Origin: Streptomyces carminius
GTDB lineage: Bacteria; Actinomycetota; Actinomycetes; Streptomycetales; Streptomycetaceae
Assembly: GCF_002794255.1 (NCBI RefSeq)
Contig: NZ_PGGW01000040.1
Location: 148,954 to 212,953 of the forward strand
DNA: 64,000 nt
Reading direction: 5' to 3'
Shown: positions 42,022 to 50,781 of the stretch, piece by piece
Numbering within the stretch: position 1 is the stretch's first letter
How the letters are laid out: each line of letters begins with the position of its first letter
Translations under genes and position numbers: made by a program
The notes under the pieces: model-generated
The model's input: only the letters and a program-made list of their open reading frames with translations
The model's database searches: none
Told to the model about the DNA's origin: nothing

Positions 42022-42390
42022 GTGGACGGGATGGTGGCCAGCGTGCTCCTGGACGGTTTCTTCGGGCTGATGTCCTGGGTTTTCCTGGGTCTGCTCGTTT
42101 TCAGTATCTTCTGCTTCGTCGACGCGGTCCTGCGCCGCGAGGACGCCTACCGCGCCGCGGACAAGAAGACCAAGGGATTCTGGCTGATCCTCCTCGGGGT
42201 GACCCTCGCGGTGAACCTCTTCGTCCCCGGTTTCCTCTTCCTGCGGATCGCGGGTCTGATCGCCAACATCGTGTACATGGTGGACGTGCGGCCCGCGCTC
42301 ATCCAGATCGGCGGGGGCGGCGGCCGGGGCGGCTTCCGCCGGGGCAGCAGCAGCGACGGCCCCTACGGCCCGTACAACGGGGGCCGCTGA
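42022..42390 (+). CDS. DUF2516 membrane protein (Rv0476-like)
   Basis: 122 residues from GTG 42022 (GGGGAG 12 bases upstream; ATG 42031 or GTG 42043 are alternatives). Hydrophobic segments at about 7-32, 52-72 and 74-88 with a polar, charged turn (VDAVLRREDAYRAADKKTKG), then a Gly/Arg/Ser tail. This matches DUF2516, and its place after an XRE gene and an hbhA-like gene repeats the mycobacterial Rv0474-Rv0475-Rv0476 order. Function unknown. Confidence 0.82.
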   Translation: MDGMVASVLLDGFFGLMSWVFLGLLVFSIFCFVDAVLRREDAYRAADKKTKGFWLILLGVTLAVNLFVPGFLFLRIAGLIANIVYMVDVRPALIQIGGGGGRGGFRRGSSSDGPYGPYNGGR

Positions 42391-42435
42391 GCCGGGGCCG
42401 GGCGGTTCCCGGACGGCACCGGGCGGCCCGGTGCC

Positions 42436-43728
42436 TCACTGCCCCCGGTCGAGCAGCAGGACCGCCACGTCGTCCGTGAGCTCGCCGCCGTTGAGTTCGC
42501 GCACCTGCGCGAGCACGGCGTCCAGCAGGGCCTCGCCGCGCAGTCCGGCGGCCATCAGCCGCCCCACGATGCCGAGCATGCCGTCCTGGCCGAGCCGCAG
42601 ATCACCCTGGCCCGTCCGGCCCTCGATGAGCCCGTCCGTGTACATCATCAGGCTCCAGGCGCCGCCCAGCTCCACCTGCATGCGGGGCCAGCGGGCGTTG
42701 GACAGGACACCCAGTGCCGGGCCGCCGATGTCCTCGTGCGGCAGCAGCCGGGGGCCGCGCCCGGTGCCCGCGATCAGCGGCGCGGGGTGGCCCGCCAGGC
42801 ACAGCCCGGCCCGCCGCCCGTCGGGCGCGATGTCGACGGTGCAGAGGGTGGCGAAGATCTCCTCGCTGGGCCGCTCGTGCTCCAGCACCCGCTGGAGGGT
42901 GCCCAGGAGCTGGTCGCCGCAGAGTCCGGCGAAGGTCAGCGCCCGCCAGGCGATCCGCAGCTCCACTCCGAGGGCCGCCTCGTCGGGTCCGTGTCCGCAC
43001 ACGTCGCCGATCATGGCGTGCACGGTGCCGTCTGCGGTGCGCACGGTGTCGTAGAAGTCGCCGCCCAGCAGGGCCCGGGAGCGGCCCGGCCGGTAGCGGG
43101 CGGCGAACCGCAGCTCCGAGCCGCCCAGCAGCGGGGTGGGCAGCAGACCGCGTTCCAGCCGGGCGTTCTCCTGGGCCCGCAGCCGCGACTCGGTGAGCTG
43201 CCGCTGCGCCAGGTCGGCCCGCTTGCGCTCGACGGCGTAGCGGATGGCCCGGCTGAGCACCCGGCCGTCCAGCTCGCCGCGGAAGAGGAAGTCCTGGGCG
43301 CCGACCCGGACGGCCTCGGCCGCGCGTTCGGCGTCGTCCTCGGCGGTGAGTGCCAGTACCGCGTGCCGGGGCGCCATGCGCAGCACCCGGCGCAGGATGC
43401 CGAGCTCCCCGCCGTCACCGCCGTCCTCCCCGGTCCCGCCGCCGTCCTCCGCGCCGGCGGCGGTGCCGGTGGTGCTGTCGGAGAGTGCCAGGTCCAGCAG
43501 GATGCAGTGGACGTCGTCGGTGAGGAGCCGTCCGGCCTCGGTGAGGTTGCGGGCGGTACGGACCCGCACCCGGCCCCCGGAGGCGTCCAGCAGCTCGGGA
43601 AGCGCCAGGGAACCCGCCGGGTCGTCCTCGATGACGAGCAGCGTCAGACCGCCGGGGAGCGCGGCCTCCGGTCCGTCCGGCCGCCGCGGCACCGCGGTCA
43701 TCAGCTCACGGCCCATCGATACGGGCAT
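42436..43728 (-). CDS. response-regulator/SpoIIE phosphatase
   Basis: 430 residues from ATG 43728 (GAGGACTGGG upstream). A receiver domain (about 24-150) begins LTLLVIEDD and has the phosphoacceptor Asp in CILLDLALSD. A Gly/Asp/Glu-rich insert of about 22 residues follows it, and the usual Lys near the end is Arg (DFLFRGEL), so phosphorylation response may differ. The C-terminal SpoIIE domain (about 210-430) has GGDFYDT, IGDVCGHG, YTDGLIEG and LTDDVAVLLL. Such proteins act in partner-switch control of sigma factors. Convergent with the DUF2516 gene. Confidence 0.92.
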   Translation of the reverse strand: MPVSMGRELMTAVPRRPDGPEAALPGGLTLLVIEDDPAGSLALPELLDASGGRVRVRTARNLTEAGRLLTDDVHCILLDLALSDSTTGTAAGAEDGGGTGEDGGDGGELGILRRVLRMAPRHAVLALTAEDDAERAAEAVRVGAQDFLFRGELDGRVLSRAIRYAVERKRADLAQRQLTESRLRAQENARLERGLLPTPLLGGSELRFAARYRPGRSRALLGGDFYDTVRTADGTVHAMIGDVCGHGPDEAALGVELRIAWRALTFAGLCGDQLLGTLQRVLEHERPSEEIFATLCTVDIAPDGRRAGLCLAGHPAPLIAGTGRGPRLLPHEDIGGPALGVLSNARWPRMQVELGGAWSLMMYTDGLIEGRTGQGDLRLGQDGMLGIVGRLMAAGLRGEALLDAVLAQVRELNGGELTDDVAVLLLDRGQ

Positions 43729-43896
43729 GTTCCCAGTCCTCTTCCCTCCCCCCGAGGGGCACCCGGGGCGCCGGTTCGCAAGACGCCCCGGGTGACCATA
43801 GCGGTACCCCCGGGGTGCACGGAATGCCTTTCGGCATATGCCAAACGGCCGGTAAGCGGCTCGCAGTGCCTGTCGGAGCACCCGCCGGAGCGCCTG

Positions 43897-45207
43897 TCAG
43901 GCATCCGGACGCACCACCCCCAGGATCGGCAGCGAGCCCGCCCCGGCCGTGGTGATCTGCCGTCCGGTCCGGGGGGCGTGGACCATCACGCCGTCGCCCA
44001 CGTACATCCCGACATGGCTGGCGTCCGCCTTGTAGACGATCAGGTCGCCGGGGCGCATCCCGGTGATCTCCACCCTCCGCAGCCGCTTCCACTGCTCCTG
44101 CGAGGTGCGCGGGACCGTGATGCCCGCGGCCTCCCAGGCACGCAGGGTCAGCCCCGAGCAGTCGAAGGTGTCCGGGCCCTCGGCGCCCCACTCGTAGTCC
44201 TTGCCGAGCTGCGCCATGGCGTACGCGACGGCCTTCTTCCCGCGCTCCGAGGCCCGGCCGTCGATCTCCTCCAGCACACCGGTCGCCAGCCATCTCGTCT
44301 GCCGCAGCCGGGCCGTCCGCTCCTCCAGCCGCCGCAGCCGCTCCCGTTCCCCGGCGGCCAGCCGCGACTCCAGCTTCTCGGCCTTCGCCAGCTCGGTCTC
44401 GACGCTCTTCTTCGCCGCCGCCTTCCTCTTCCGGTCCGCCTCCAGCTTCGCCCAGCGGCCGGTGGCCTCCTCGGCGTAGGCGTCGAGGTCCTTCTCGGCC
44501 CTGCGCAGCTTCCCGATGAGCCGGCCGGCCGCCTCGTCCCCCTTGCCGAGCAGGCCGAGGTCGCGCAGGAACGCCTCCGGGTCGTCCTCCAGGACCAGCC
44601 GCGCGCCGGGTGGCAGGCCGCTGCCCCGGTACTGTGCGCGGGCCATCGCCCCCATCCGGTCCGCCAGCGTCTCCTTCTGGCTCCGGGTCCGTACGATCGC
44701 CTGGGCCAGCCGCACGATCTCCGAGCGCTGCCGCTCGGCCCGCTCACCGGCGGCGTTGTACTTCTCGGTGGCCGACTCGGCCCTGTCGTGCAGCGCCTCG
44801 ATCCGCCCGCGGAGCTCCTCCAGCCGCGCGGCGCTCTCCGGGTCCTCGGCGGCCCCGGCCTCCCCGGCGGCGGCCTCCGTGCCGTCATCCGGGCCGCCGT
44901 CCGGCGGCCCGGCGGGCGCCCGGACACCGCTCTCGCTCCCGGTACCGGGCCCGCCCGGCCCCGGCTCCGCGTACGCGGTCCCCGCCACCACCGTCAGCAG
45001 CCCGAGCTGCGCGCACAGCAGCGCGCAGACGGACATCCGCACGGGCCTCCCGGCGAACGCTCTCAGCCGGGCGTCCCGCGGCGGTCCTCCCCGGCGGGCC
45101 GCCGCGGGCCCACCTCCCTGCCGTGCCACGCGTCTCCCTTCCCCGCCCGGTCCGCCCGGGCCCCGCTCCACCCGCGCGTAACGAGCCACTGCCGCGGATA
45201 GTGCCAT
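43897..45207 (-). CDS. secreted NlpC/P60 cell-wall hydrolase
   Basis: 436 residues from the first in-frame codon at 45207; a start near the ARLRAFAGRPVRMSVC segment would give a more normal signal peptide, because the hydrophobic core is at about 58-80 (LLCAQLGLLTVVAGTAYA). A long coiled coil (about 120-310) carries Arg, Glu and Lys heptads, as in RipA-type enzymes. The NlpC/P60 domain (about 315-436) has the catalytic Cys in FDCSGLTLRAWE, His in ASHVGMYVG and a later His (VMVHAPRTG). Cleaves peptidoglycan stem peptides, probably during growth or septation. Confidence 0.88.
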   Translation of the reverse strand: MALSAAVARYARVERGPGGPGGEGRRVARQGGGPAAARRGGPPRDARLRAFAGRPVRMSVCALLCAQLGLLTVVAGTAYAEPGPGGPGTGSESGVRAPAGPPDGGPDDGTEAAAGEAGAAEDPESAARLEELRGRIEALHDRAESATEKYNAAGERAERQRSEIVRLAQAIVRTRSQKETLADRMGAMARAQYRGSGLPPGARLVLEDDPEAFLRDLGLLGKGDEAAGRLIGKLRRAEKDLDAYAEEATGRWAKLEADRKRKAAAKKSVETELAKAEKLESRLAAGERERLRRLEERTARLRQTRWLATGVLEEIDGRASERGKKAVAYAMAQLGKDYEWGAEGPDTFDCSGLTLRAWEAAGITVPRTSQEQWKRLRRVEITGMRPGDLIVYKADASHVGMYVGDGVMVHAPRTGRQITTAGAGSLPILGVVRPDA

Positions 45208-45289
45208 GCCCGCCGGGCGGAGCGACAGGGACGCGAACCGGCCACTTCCCGGCCCCGCGGCGACCGGCGCAACTGCACCGTCTGCCGAG

Positions 45290-45333
45290 GTTCACCTCTC
45301 GTTCACTCTCGGCCGTCGGGCACTTCACCTGTA
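45290..45333 (+). promoter_or_regulatory. PHO box (PhoP operator) and promoter of pstS
   Basis: Four 11-base units in tandem: GTTCACCTCTC, GTTCACTCTCG, GCCGTCGGGCA and CTTCACCTGTA; the first, second and fourth keep the TTCAC core. This is the classical Streptomyces PhoP direct-repeat arrangement. A TAATTT-like -10 follows near 45339. The pstS start codon is 137 bases downstream. Confidence 0.9.
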
Positions 45334-45469
45334 CTGCCTAATTTCAGCCTTGTGCAAGGCGCGTCCGGTCGCCGGCGGACACGGACGGCTCCCCATGCTG
45401 TGAACGACACCCGGAGAAACCCCATCGCTTGCCGACCCCACCGGCGGGCCCAGGAAGGAACTGAACGAA

Positions 45470-46600
45470 GTGAAGCTTCAGCCCACCCACCGCCTCCGCG
45501 CGATCGCCGTCGGCGCCGTCGCGGTTTCCAGCGCCCTGGTCCTGACCGCCTGCGGTTCCGACGACAACACCGGCGGAGGCACGAACTCGGAGGGCAACTC
45601 CAAGGCCGCCAGCAACATCAAGTGTGCCGGTGAGGGCAATCTCCTCGCCTCCGGTTCCAGCGCCCAGAAGAACGCGATGGACATCTGGGTCAAGAACTAC
45701 CAGGCGGCCTGTGAGGGCGTCGAGATCAACTACAAGCCCACCGGCTCCGGTGCGGGCATCCAGGAGTTCCTCCAGGGCAAGACGGGCTTCGCCGGCTCCG
45801 ACTCGGCCCTGAAGGAGGAGGAGGTCCAGCAGTCCCAGGAGGTCTGCGAGGGCGGCAAGGGCATCAACCTGCCGATGGTGGGCGGCCCGGTGGCCGTGGG
45901 CTACAACCTGGCCGGTGTGGAGGACCTCGTCCTGGACGCCGAGACCATCGCCAAGATCTTCGACTCGAAGATCACCCAGTGGGACGACGAGGCGATCAAG
46001 AAGCTGAACCCGGACGTCAAGCTCCCCTCCACCAAGATCCAGGCATTCCACCGCTCGGACGAGTCGGGCACCACCGACAACTTCACCGAGTACCTGCACG
46101 CCGCCGCCCCCGAGGCGTGGAAGTACGAGCCCGCCAAGGCCTGGGCCGGCAAGGGCGGCCAGTCGGCGGACGGCTCCTCCGGTGTCGCCACCAACGTCAA
46201 GAACAACGACGGCGCCATCGGCTACTTCGAGCTGTCCTACGCCGACGGCAACGGCATCCCGACCGTGAAGCTCGACACCGGGGCCGCCGAGCCGGTCGAG
46301 GCCACCGTCGAGAACGCCTCCGCGGCGATCGCCGCGGGCCAGGTCGTCGGCGAGGGCAGCGACCTGGCCATGGAGCTGGACTACGCCACCAAGGCCGAGG
46401 GCGCCTACCCGATCGTCCTGGTGACCTACGAGATCGTCTGCGACAAGGGCAACGACAAGGAGTCCCTGGAGCTGACCAAGTCCTTCCTGACCTACGCGGC
46501 CAGCGAGGACGGCCAGGGCGCGCTCGCCGACGCCGGCTACGCCCCGATCCCCGACGAGATCATCACCAAGGTCCGCAGCACCATCGACACCCTCTCCTGA
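45470..46600 (+). CDS. pstS: phosphate-binding lipoprotein PstS
   Basis: 376 residues from GTG 45470. Lipoprotein signal with the lipobox ALVLTACGS (Cys 28). The phosphate pocket is visible in LASGSSAQ, FAGSDSAL and HRSDESGTTDNF. Exported, lipid-anchored outside the membrane, where it captures phosphate for PstCAB. First gene of the pst operon, under a multi-unit PHO box; a hairpin directly after it should give excess pstS mRNA over pstCAB. Confidence 0.97.
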   Translation: MKLQPTHRLRAIAVGAVAVSSALVLTACGSDDNTGGGTNSEGNSKAASNIKCAGEGNLLASGSSAQKNAMDIWVKNYQAACEGVEINYKPTGSGAGIQEFLQGKTGFAGSDSALKEEEVQQSQEVCEGGKGINLPMVGGPVAVGYNLAGVEDLVLDAETIAKIFDSKITQWDDEAIKKLNPDVKLPSTKIQAFHRSDESGTTDNFTEYLHAAAPEAWKYEPAKAWAGKGGQSADGSSGVATNVKNNDGAIGYFELSYADGNGIPTVKLDTGAAEPVEATVENASAAIAAGQVVGEGSDLAMELDYATKAEGAYPIVLVTYEIVCDKGNDKESLELTKSFLTYAASEDGQGALADAGYAPIPDEIITKVRSTIDTLS

Positions 46601-46608
46601 CGTCCGAG

Positions 46609-46640
46609 GCGGCCGGCCCCGCACCAGCGGGACCGGCCGC
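46609..46640 (+). terminator. intercistronic hairpin between pstS and pstC
   Basis: GCGGCCGGCCCCGC (46609-46622) pairs with GCGGGACCGGCCGC (46627-46640), 14 positions with one mismatch, loop ACCA, nine bases after the pstS stop. It should partially terminate transcription or stabilise pstS mRNA. Another 103 bases without a gene precede pstC. Confidence 0.75.
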
Positions 46641-46743
46641 CCGGCCGTACGCCCGTACGCCACCCCCCGCAGTTCCGTCCGCACGAGATCCATCCGGTGC
46701 ACCGCCGCCAGGGGCCGACACCCCGCACCAGACCGGAGAAGAA

Positions 46744-47724
46744 ATGGATATAGCACCCACTGCTTCCGTCGATCCAACGAAGGCGCCACCCGGGGGGCCG
46801 GTCAGGAGGCCGGGCGACCGCGTCTTCCTGGGCCTGTCCAAGGGCTCGGGCATCGCGCTGCTGGTGGTCATGGCCGCCATCGCGGTCTTCCTCACCTGGC
46901 GCGCCCTGGTCGCCCTCGCCGAGAACGAGGGGAACTTCCTCACCACCTTCGAGTGGAGCGCCAACGCCAACCCGCCGGTCTTCGGCATCGCGGTCCTGGC
47001 CTACGGCACGGTCGTCAGCTCGATCATCGCGATGGTCCTCGCGGTCCCGGTGGCCGTCGGCATCGCGCTGTTCATCTCGCACTACGCACCGCGCAGGCTC
47101 GCCACCCCGCTGGCGTACACCGTCGACCTGCTCGCCGCCGTCCCCAGCATCATCTACGGCCTGTGGGGCGCCCTGTTCCTGGTGCCGCACCTGACCGGCC
47201 TGTACACCTGGCTCGACGAGTACCTCGGCTGGACCGGGATCTTCGCCTACAACGGCGGCGCCCCGCGCTCGCTGTTCACCGTGGGCATCCTGCTGGCGAT
47301 CATGATCCTGCCGATCGTCACCAACGTCAGCCGCGAGGTCTTCAAGCAGTCCCCGAAGATGCAGGAGGAGGCCGCGCTCGCGCTCGGCGCCACCCGGTGG
47401 GAGGTCGTCAGGATGGCCGTCCTGCCGTTCGGCCGTTCCGGCGTGATCAGCGCGTCGATGCTCGGTCTGGGCCGGGCCCTCGGTGAGACGATGGCGGTGG
47501 CCACCGTCCTCTCCCCCAACTTCCTGATCAACGCCAGCCTCCTCAACCCCGGCGGCGGCACCTTCGCGCAGAACATCGCCGCGGGCTTCAAGGAGGCCGG
47601 CGACATCGGCCGGGACGCGCTGATCGCCTCCGGCCTCGTCCTGTTCGTCATCACCCTGCTGGTGAACGGCGCCGCACGTCTGATCATCGCGCGCCGCAAG
47701 GAGTACTCGGGGGCCAACGCCTGA
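46744..47724 (+). CDS. pstC: phosphate ABC transporter permease PstC
   Basis: 326 residues from ATG 46744, chosen by homology and the GGAGAAG upstream. Six membrane segments (first at about 36-57); the core has LLAAVPSIIYGLWGALFLVP and the ATPase contact loop EEAALALGATRWEVVRMAVL. ALGETMAVATVL is a PstC signature. Partner of PstA. The stop overlaps the next start by one base. Confidence 0.97.
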   Translation: MDIAPTASVDPTKAPPGGPVRRPGDRVFLGLSKGSGIALLVVMAAIAVFLTWRALVALAENEGNFLTTFEWSANANPPVFGIAVLAYGTVVSSIIAMVLAVPVAVGIALFISHYAPRRLATPLAYTVDLLAAVPSIIYGLWGALFLVPHLTGLYTWLDEYLGWTGIFAYNGGAPRSLFTVGILLAIMILPIVTNVSREVFKQSPKMQEEAALALGATRWEVVRMAVLPFGRSGVISASMLGLGRALGETMAVATVLSPNFLINASLLNPGGGTFAQNIAAGFKEAGDIGRDALIASGLVLFVITLLVNGAARLIIARRKEYSGANA

Positions 47725-48803
47725 TGAGCAACACAGTCATGGACAAGCCTCCGGTCACCGTGCCGCCCCCCGGCGGCCGTACTCTCAAGCAGCCCCGCCT
47801 GCCGCGCTGGGCCCCCCTCGGCCTGGGCCTGCTCTCCACCGGTGTCGGCGTCGGGGCCGGCCTGGTGTTCGGGCTGGACAGCCGCATCCAGTGGGGTCTG
47901 ATCGCCGCGGTCTTCTTCGTGGCGGCCACCTACGCCCTCACCACGGCCGTCGAGGGCGAGCGCCAGGCCAAGGACCGGCTGGTCACCAGCCTGGTGTGGG
48001 TCAGCTTCCTGCTGGCCGCGCTCCCGTTGGCCTCCCTGATCTGGGAGACGGTGGCCCGCGGCGCCAAGGTGGTGGACGGCTACTTCCTCACCCACTCGAT
48101 GAGCGGTGTGATCACCCTCCAGCCGGGCGGCGGCATCTACCACGCGCTCATCGGCACCATGGAGCAGGTCGGCATCGCCACCCTGATGGCGGCGCCCGTC
48201 GGCCTGTTCACCGCGATCTACCTGGTCGAGTACGGCACCGGCAGGCTCGCCAAGGCCGTCACCTTCTTCGTCGACGTCATGACCGGCATTCCCTCGATCG
48301 TCGCCGGCCTGTTCATCCTGTCCTTCTGGATCATCATCCTCGACTTCGGCTACTCCGGCTTCGCCGGCGCCATGGCGCTGGCCATCCTGATGGTGCCGAT
48401 CGTCGTGCGCTCCACCGAGGAGATGCTCAAGCTCGTCCCGAACGAGCTGCGCGAGGCCTCCCTGGCACTGGGCGTGCCCAAGTGGCGCACCATCCTCAAG
48501 GTCGTGCTGCCCACCGCGATCGGCGGCATCACCACGGGCGTGATGCTCGCGGTGGCCCGTATCGCCGGTGAGACCGCGCCGATCCTGCTGCTGGTGTTCG
48601 GCGCCCAGTCGATCAACAACAACCCCTTCGAGGGCGCCCAGTCCTCCCTGCCCTACTACGTCTACGAACAGTGGGCGAACGGCAACGAGGCCTCCTACGA
48701 CCGCGCCTGGGGCGCGGCCCTGGTGCTGATCGCCTTCGTGATGATCCTGAACATGGTGGCCCGCGGCATAGCCCGCTGGAAGGCCCCGAAGACCGGCCGC
48801 TGA
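47724..48803 (+). CDS. pstA: phosphate ABC transporter permease PstA
   Basis: 359 residues; ATG 47724 shares a base with the pstC stop. A longer N-terminus than E. coli PstA contributes two additional hydrophobic segments (about 30-47 and 52-68) before the usual six. Conserved: VDVMTGIPSIVAGLFIL, REASLALGVPKWRTILKVVL (ATPase contact), ARIAGETAPILLLVFGAQ. Inner pore subunit with PstC. Confidence 0.96.
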   Translation: MSNTVMDKPPVTVPPPGGRTLKQPRLPRWAPLGLGLLSTGVGVGAGLVFGLDSRIQWGLIAAVFFVAATYALTTAVEGERQAKDRLVTSLVWVSFLLAALPLASLIWETVARGAKVVDGYFLTHSMSGVITLQPGGGIYHALIGTMEQVGIATLMAAPVGLFTAIYLVEYGTGRLAKAVTFFVDVMTGIPSIVAGLFILSFWIIILDFGYSGFAGAMALAILMVPIVVRSTEEMLKLVPNELREASLALGVPKWRTILKVVLPTAIGGITTGVMLAVARIAGETAPILLLVFGAQSINNNPFEGAQSSLPYYVYEQWANGNEASYDRAWGAALVLIAFVMILNMVARGIARWKAPKTGR

Positions 48804-48836
48804 CCCGGCCGCACACGCGGAAGAGAAGTGATTCCC

Positions 48837-49613
48837 ATGGCCAAGCGCATCGACGTCAGCGGCCTCACCGCCTACTACGGCTCCCACAAGGCCATCGAGG
48901 ACATCTCGATGGCCGTCGAGCCCCGCTCCGTGACCGCCTTCATCGGCCCGTCCGGCTGCGGCAAGTCCACCTTCCTGCGCACCCTCAACCGCATGCACGA
49001 GGTCACCCCCGGCGGGCGCGTCGAGGGCAAGGTGCTGCTCGACCACGAGGACCTGTACGGCAGCGGGGTCGACCCGGTCTCCGTGCGCCGCACGATCGGC
49101 ATGGTCTTCCAGCGGCCGAACCCGTTCCCGACGATGTCGATCTACGACAACGTGGCGGCGGGCCTGCGGCTCAACGGCTCCTACAAGAAGTCGGAGCTGG
49201 ACGACGTCGTCGAGAAGTCCCTCAGGGGCGCCAACCTCTGGAACGAGGTCAAGGACCGCCTCAACAAGCCCGGTTCCGGCCTCTCCGGCGGCCAGCAGCA
49301 GCGGCTGTGCATCGCCCGCGCCATCGCGGTCGAGCCGCAGGTGCTGCTGATGGACGAGCCGTGCTCCGCACTCGACCCGATCTCCACCCTCGCCATCGAG
49401 GACCTGATCAACGATCTGAAGGAGCGCTTCACGATCGTCATCGTCACCCACAACATGCAGCAGGCCGCGCGCGTCTCGGACCGCACCGCGTTCTTCAACC
49501 TGTCCGCGGTCGGCGAGCCCGGCAAGCTGGTGGAGATCGACGACACCGAGCGCATCTTCTCCAACCCCTCGGTGCAGGCCACCGAGGACTACATCTCGGG
49601 CCGCTTCGGCTGA
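48837..49613 (+). CDS. pstB: phosphate ABC transporter ATPase PstB
   Basis: 258 residues from ATG 48837, the normal PstB length; GTG 48828 is rejected because GAAGAGAAG is well spaced for the ATG. Walker A GPSGCGKS (37-44), Q loop [17 protein letters not shown], signature LSGGQQQR, Walker [14 protein letters not shown], switch His in VTHNMQ. Energises PstCA. It ends the operon before a strong terminator. Confidence 0.98.
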   Translation: MAKRIDVSGLTAYYGSHKAIEDISMAVEPRSVTAFIGPSGCGKSTFLRTLNRMHEVTPGGRVEGKVLLDHEDLYGSGVDPVSVRRTIGMVFQRPNPFPTMSIYDNVAAGLRLNGSYKKSELDDVVEKSLRGANLWNEVKDRLNKPGSGLSGGQQQRLCIARAIAVEPQVLLMDEPCSALDPISTLAIEDLINDLKERFTIVIVTHNMQQAARVSDRTAFFNLSAVGEPGKLVEIDDTERIFSNPSVQATEDYISGRFG

Positions 49614-49676
49614 TCAGCCCGAACGGCTCGGCCGGCCGTCTGCGGTGCTGCATGGCGGTGCCACCGCAAGACGAGA

Positions 49677-49706
49677 CGCCCGCCCCCCGGTTCCGGGGGG
49701 CGGGCG
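49677..49706 (+). terminator. strong terminator after pstB
   Basis: CGCCCGCCCCCC (49677-49688) and GGGGGGCGGGCG (49695-49706) form a perfect 12-pair G-C stem with a GGTTCC loop. It also closes the convergent pit operon. Confidence 0.9.
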
Positions 49707-49780
49707 CACCCTTGCCCAGGTCCGTGTCCAGGCCCGCGTTCAGGTCTTTCCAGAACCGCCCGGACCCACCGGGCGCGCCC

Positions 49781-50776
49781 TCACCCCGCTACCACCCACA
49801 CCGCCCAGTAGCTCAGCCCCGCCACCGCGGCAGCGGCCGGCATCGTGATGAACCAGCCGAGCACGATGTTCTTGGCGACCCCCCAGCGCACCGCGCTCAC
49901 CCGCTTCGTGGCGCCCACACCCATGATCGCGGAGGTGATCACATGGGTGGTCGAGATCGGCGCGTGGAACACGAACGACGCCGTGTACATCACCGAGGCC
50001 GCCGTCGTCTCGGCGGCGAACCCCTGCGGCGGGTCCAGCTCGATGATCCGGCGCCCCAGCGTCCGCATGATCCGCCAGCCGCCGGCGTAGGTGCCCAGCG
50101 ACAGCATCACCGCGCAGGAGACCTTCACCCAGATCGGGATCTCGCCGTGGTCCTGGACGTCCGCGATCACCAGGGCCAGCACCACGATGCCCATCGTCTT
50201 CTGGGCGTCCTGCAGACCGTGGCCGAGCGCCATGCCCGCCGCCGACACCGTCTGCGCGATGCGGAAGCCACGCTTGGCGCGGTGCGGGTTGGACCTGCGG
50301 AAGAGCCACATGATGACCACCATCACCAGGTAGCCGAGCAGCAGCCCGACGACCGGCGAGATGAACATCGGGATGACGATCTTCTCCAGCACGCCCGACC
50401 AGTACACCGTGGTGCCGCCCGCCAGCGCCGCCCCCACCATGCCGCCGAACAGGGCGTGCGAGGAGGAGGACGGCAGGCCGAAGTACCAGGTGATCAGGTT
50501 CCAGGTGATCGCACCGACCAGCGCGGCGAACAGGATGCCCATGCCGCTCCGGCCGTCCGGGGTCTCGATGATCCCCTCGCTGACGGTCTTGGCGACCCCG
50601 CTGCCCAGGAAGGCGCCGGCCAGGTTCATCACCGCGGCCATCACCAGGGCCGCCCGCGGGGTGAGCGCGCGGGTGGACACCGAGGTGGCGATGGCGTTCG
50701 CGGAGTCGTGGAAGCCGTTGGTGTAGGTGAAGAAGAGCGCGACCCCGATGGTCAGGACGAGCGCGAAGGTGTCCAC
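49781..50776 (-). CDS. pit: low-affinity inorganic phosphate transporter (Pit family)
   Basis: 331 residues from GTG 50776, reached by the AAGGAG that overlaps the end of the DUF47 gene. About ten membrane segments. The two PHO-4 family repeats are clear: FFTYTNGFHDSANAIATSVS and MALGHGLQDAQKTMGIVVLA, plus PSSSSHALFGGMVGA and APISTTHVITSAIMG. Metal-phosphate symport with the proton gradient. Next to a DUF47 gene, as in many bacteria; S. coelicolor has the same arrangement (pitH1/pap) after pst. Confidence 0.95.
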   Translation of the reverse strand: MDTFALVLTIGVALFFTYTNGFHDSANAIATSVSTRALTPRAALVMAAVMNLAGAFLGSGVAKTVSEGIIETPDGRSGMGILFAALVGAITWNLITWYFGLPSSSSHALFGGMVGAALAGGTTVYWSGVLEKIVIPMFISPVVGLLLGYLVMVVIMWLFRRSNPHRAKRGFRIAQTVSAAGMALGHGLQDAQKTMGIVVLALVIADVQDHGEIPIWVKVSCAVMLSLGTYAGGWRIMRTLGRRIIELDPPQGFAAETTAASVMYTASFVFHAPISTTHVITSAIMGVGATKRVSAVRWGVAKNIVLGWFITMPAAAAVAGLSYWAVWVVAG

Positions 50777-50781
50777 GTGCT

